From Paramecium pentaurelia (Eukaryota > Ciliophora > Oligohymenophorea > Peniculida > Parameciidae), in the NCBI GenBank assembly GCA_905183005.1, contig CAJJDO010000080.1:248001-312000 (forward strand): a stretch of 64,000 nt of DNA, in the 5' to 3' direction. Numbering within the stretch: position 1 is the stretch's first letter; each line of letters starts with the position of its first letter. The position numbers and the translations under genes were made by a program. Positions 60,478 to 64,000 of the stretch are shown piece by piece. The notes beneath the pieces were generated by a model. It was given only the letters and a program-made list of their open reading frames with translations. It was not told where the DNA came from and did not search any database.

Positions 60478-60673
60478 CATTTGCATTCTGTCAAATTATG
60501 GTTATTTGAATTATTGTGTATTGATTATTGGTAAATTTTATTATGGATATATGAGAGGAGTCTATTATGATGGTACAAATTAACTATTAAATACAATTGG
60601 AGATATAGTTGAGGGGAACATGTTAATTTATGGAATGGTTTATTAAATAATAGAAGAATTATTATTAAAATGA
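60428..60673 (+). CDS. Small hypothetical protein
   Basis: 81 aa, no intron: MKGLTKLILANQFNQYDICI, then Gly/Tyr-rich MORN-like text (SNYGYLNYCVLIIGKFYYGY, MRGVYYDGTNQ). It could be the 3' exon of the broken gene upstream rather than a separate one. Its TGA directly abuts the stop of the convergent Myb gene at 60674. Confidence 0.4.
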
Positions 60674-61641
60674 TCACATTTTAATTAATTTTCTTCCTTT
60701 ATATTAATTTAATTTCCTTGATGAGTACAATAACTTGGGGAACTTTGAATATGTTATAATCCTAAGATTAGTATTATTAATACCTGAATTATGTTCATTA
60801 TTTTAATCTTCATTTGGACTATCCTACTTTTAACTATCATCATTTTATTTTTGATTTTTTGATCTAGTCATTCTTTAGAAATTTTCAGCATTTTCATCTG
60901 ATATTACAACTTTTTTTATTTTTTATGGCTCTTTCCTACTTTTCTAAGGTCTTCTTCTTTTCTATAACTTACTTTTTTCTTCATCTGAGGAATTTAAGGA
61001 ATCTTCTTAGAAATCTTCATCATCTGAATCACCTAAATCACATTAATATCTCCTTTTAAGGTTGGCATAGAAACGATTTTTGACCATATTTTCCTAAGTA
61101 TTTATAAATAGAAATATACAGGTCTTCCATTCAAAAAACTTGAAATATAGCTCCATTTAGTTCCAAACTTCTTATATAATTTTAATATCAATTTATCTTC
61201 CTCTTCAGTCCATTTGTCTTAGTTAATTGTTCCTTAAAGCTAGTTCAAATAACGCTCTCTAACTTATTTTCCTGTTCTCCAATTCATTACTGTACAGATC
61301 TTACTCCATTTTTTACCAAATTTTTAGACTAATTCTTTCAACTATTCATCCTCTTCTGGTGACCATAGTTATCTGGAAGGTGCCTAGATAATGAAAAAGT
61401 AATTACTGAATCTGGATGGAGTTGTTGCCATTTAAACATACATTCTAATGGTGTTGGTCCATTTAGTAACGAACTGATTGATTTCCAGTTCCCTTGTTAT
61501 AATACATGAAGCTCTTTCAGTTTTTCTATACACTTAGCTGTCCATGTGAACTTTGTCTATTTTATATTAGATATAAAATAATACTTCAATAGGAGTCTCT
61601 TTGAATTCATTTTCATCCTTAGAATTAGATGCAACACTCAT
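60674..61641 (-). CDS. Three-repeat Myb (R1R2R3) DNA-binding protein
   Basis: 296 aa; introns 61557-61584, 61384-61406, 61094-61119. Three Myb repeats with the conserved tryptophans: R1 FTWTAKCIEKLKEL, GNWKSISSLLNG, CMFKWQQL; R2 WSPEEDEQLKELVQKFGKKW, ICTVMNWRTGKQVRERYLNQ; R3 WTEEEDKLILKLYKKFGTKW, ISSFLNGRPENMVKNRFYAN. Helix 3 residues match c-Myb-type DNA contact helices. A Ser/Asp/Lys-rich acidic-basic tail follows. Known R1R2R3 Mybs control cell-cycle genes. A 22-nt intron candidate near the 3' end (60773-60794) was not used because it would remove the stop. Confidence 0.9.
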
Positions 61642-62208
61642 TACTATTGACAGAAAATATTTTTTTAAATATAATGAAAAAAATCATACATTTTTGCTTC
61701 CTTTTATATACAAAAAGTGACGAATTATTAATCCTGTAATGTTAACAAGATTTTGTTATAGAAATCTCATTCATCACATTTGTTACATTATAAATCTCTT
61801 ACTTATTAGAAAAAATGATAAACTTAAACGTCAATCATTAGTATTTATCAAAATATGTTTCATGCAATATATCAACACTTAAAATCTCTTAGAGAACATA
61901 AAATTTCTAAGTATATTTTTTAATTTAGTAATCTATTCTTTTTAGTTTAATTTTTGTTATAATATATATGCGTTATTTATTACAGAATGAATTATTTCTA
62001 AATTCAAAGAATATTTGAATATATGAATTATAGTGCTAAATCAGAAACTTTTAAAGAATAATTAAAGTTATTTGGTACTATAAGCTTATTATTTTAATAT
62101 ATTTGATATAAATGATTAGTAAATCATAAGAATTAGAAAATTTTAAGAAAAGGATCAATAAAAAAAAATACTCCATATGTTAATATTATATTTTAATAAT
62201 TATATAAT
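61642..62208. promoter_or_regulatory. Divergent intergenic region between Myb and channel genes
   Basis: 567 bp, A/T-rich, with no reading frame of coding character. It is one of the longest spacers in the window and lies upstream of both start codons, so it should contain both promoters. Individual elements cannot be named. Confidence 0.45.
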
Positions 62209-64000
62209 ATGATTATGTGGGATAGCAGATAAAAAAACAATTAAGATCTCTTAGTTGTTAATGAATTGTCAGAGTATTCTTCTGTTTCCCTTAAGAAAAC
62301 TTTGTTGTAAGGTTCATAAAATCAAATTGAAATGATGCCATTAAAGCCAAAGCCTGTTCAGATTGTTCCTTTAAGTGAAGAATACGCTTATACTATGACT
62401 TAGCATATCCAATTAATAGGAGATTTAGCAGCCATAGATAAAGCAGCAGTATGTACTTAAAATTGGAAAGACGTAATTAAAGTTAATAATTGATAGACTG
62501 TTCGTAAACAATTCAATACTTAAACAATAACATAATTTAAAACATCATACTAAATTAATAGAGAAATATAATTACTAACTTAATTAAAAAGAACATATGT
62601 AAATTTGATGCCAATAATTGATCCATAAAGTTCTTTTCTCTCATATTGGAAAATTCCTGTGTTGATAATAACATTTATAGTATTTATAGAAGTTCCATTA
62701 ATAATATTTTTTGGAGATGACTTCTATTATACGTTCCATAGTGCAACATATATATTCTTTAGAAGTGTAGTGATTGTACAAATATTAAAATAAACATCAT
62801 ATAGCTGATTTTCATGATGGATATCTTCATAGAATTTCATGTGGCATTTTATAAGTATGGAGCCTTGGTAAAAAATAGACGTAGAGTAGCTTTACATTAT
62901 TTAATGGGTTCATTTACATTTGATTTTGTACCATTAATAGAAATTTTAATAACTACATTTTCATATACAATGGCAAATGTTTATACATTTCATTTACTAT
63001 TTTTATTAAAAATGTATCCTGTTTATGAAATTGATTAAAGATATTAAGATAAATTGTAAGTGTATCCAAAATGGAAAAGTATATATATGATAGTGAGAAT
63101 GATAATTGAGATTGTTTACTTGACACATTTCTTTGGTTGTATATTTTTTGGAACTGGAATGTATATGTTAAATCATTATGATAATCCAGATGAAGGTAAA
63201 TATACTAATTCTTGGTTAACCTTTTCAAGTGGTAATTTTGGAACTATTTTATATTATGATTGGACAAAAAGATACATATTATCAACATATTGGGCATTTG
63301 CAACTTTAACAACTGTTGCTTATGGTGATATTACACCAATGAATGAATTTGAAATTATTGTTGCTGAAGTTGCTATGATTGCAGCTGTATTTTTAGTTGC
63401 TTTTAATGTTAATAACATATAATAAACATTTGTTGATTATTTTGATGAAAAAAGAAAATACAATAAAGAAATAGTTGCAATAACTAAATTTATGAGATCC
63501 AAAAATGTTTCAGAGAAAACAGAAAAGGAAATAAGAAATTTCTTAGAACATTATTTTAAAGAAAAAAGAAATAGAGATTAATATTTAGAAGATTAAGTTT
63601 TTTAAAAATTGGCTCCTTAATTAAAGAATAGATTAATGTATGAAGCATATTAACCATATTTATATTAAGTTCCTTGGATTACCAATAATTTCTCAGATGA
63701 TTTAATGAGAGAATTAAGTTAAGTTATGGAAGAAGTTGATTATTCTAAAAAAGAAAATATATTTTTAGATGGTGATGCAAATAGAGATGATAATGCCTTA
63801 TATTTTGTATAAATTGGACATATTGAAATATTTGTAAATGTTCCTGAAACTGAAAAGTAAGAAGTAATTATGGCTCATTTAAAATCAGGGGCAAGATTTG
63901 GTGATTATGCCTTTGTAACAGGATTATAAAGAAAAGCATCAGCCAGATCTAAAAAATATTCATAAGTTGTAAGATTATCACGTACAGATTTTATGGATAA
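62209..64000 (+). CDS. Cyclic-nucleotide-gated/EAG-type K+ channel (3' end outside window)
   Basis: Starts at ATG 62209; introns 62473-62496 (24 nt, contains an in-frame TGA) and 62776-62804. Six-helix channel: S1 YWKIPVLIITFIVFIEVPLI, S2 FRSVVILIFMMDIFIEF, S4-like KNRRRVALHYLMG, S5 VYLTHFFGCIFFGTGMYML, pore and filter ATLTTVAYGDITP, S6 EVAMIAAVFLVAFNVNN, then a C-linker and a CNBD (NIFLDGDANRDDNALYFVQIG, ARFGDYAFVTGLQRKASAR). The filter is A-Y-G-D instead of G-Y-G-D. Cassette Glu-to-Asp and Arg-Lys-Ala are visible before the window ends at 64000. Confidence 0.88.

Noticed and set aside
60773..60794. 22-nt intron near the end of the Myb gene
   Set aside because: Good splice signals, but using it deletes the nearby stop and sends translation antisense through the neighbouring frame.
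1..64000. tRNA, rRNA, CRISPR arrays, transposons, telomeric repeats
   Set aside because: I looked for box A/B pairs, direct-repeat arrays, long terminal or inverted repeats and ciliate telomere units (C4A2/C3A3-type) and saw none.

Overview
The window looks like macronuclear DNA of an oligohymenophorean ciliate, most likely Paramecium. It is very AT-rich. Proteins of known families read through in-frame TAA and TAG (read as Gln) and end only at TGA. Coding sequence is cut by about 86 introns of only 20-35 nt, nearly all GTA...TAG. Spacers between genes are tiny, down to 0-7 bp between convergent stop codons. These traits together point to Paramecium rather than Tetrahymena, whose introns are longer. 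All exon models were made by hand and checked for an intact frame (spliced length divisible by 3).

Layout. 1-8.5 kb: 3' end of an unknown gene, a single-pass membrane protein, a GPAT-type acyltransferase, and on the minus strand an F-BAR protein and a CK1 kinase. 8.5-14.2 kb: cyclin Y-like protein, an unknown protein, NTF2, a small membrane protein, cyclophilin PPIL3. 14.2-24 kb: glycine decarboxylase (minus), a DYRK-like kinase, a glucan phosphatase with two CBM20 domains, a pseudokinase, an armadillo-type protein. 24-38 kb: a DOMON-cytochrome b561-cytochrome b5-reductase fusion, coiled-coil protein, PP2A scaffold, ANTH adaptor, cyclic-nucleotide-binding protein, a Sfi1-like protein, a SAM-FHA-FHA-RING protein and protoporphyrinogen oxidase. 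38-45 kb: gene-poor, with a MORN-like protein, a pair of small HTH-like paralogues, PP2C and a CTFxP-repeat protein. 45-64 kb: a GTPase-Hsp20 fusion, an RBR/RCR hybrid E3 ligase, an MFS transporter, a clathrin-box protein, a large PHD/PLU-1 protein, PUM3, a three-repeat Myb protein and the start of a cyclic-nucleotide-gated K+ channel.

The genes are unrelated housekeeping, signalling and trafficking functions and do not form operons. There are several kinase/phosphatase and membrane-traffic genes, but neighbours share little beyond close packing. No tRNA, rRNA, CRISPR array, transposon or viral gene was recognised. The most unusual content is in domain fusions (the E3 hybrid, GTPase-Hsp20, DOMON-b561-b5-reductase, SAM-FHA2-RING) and in the extreme compaction.
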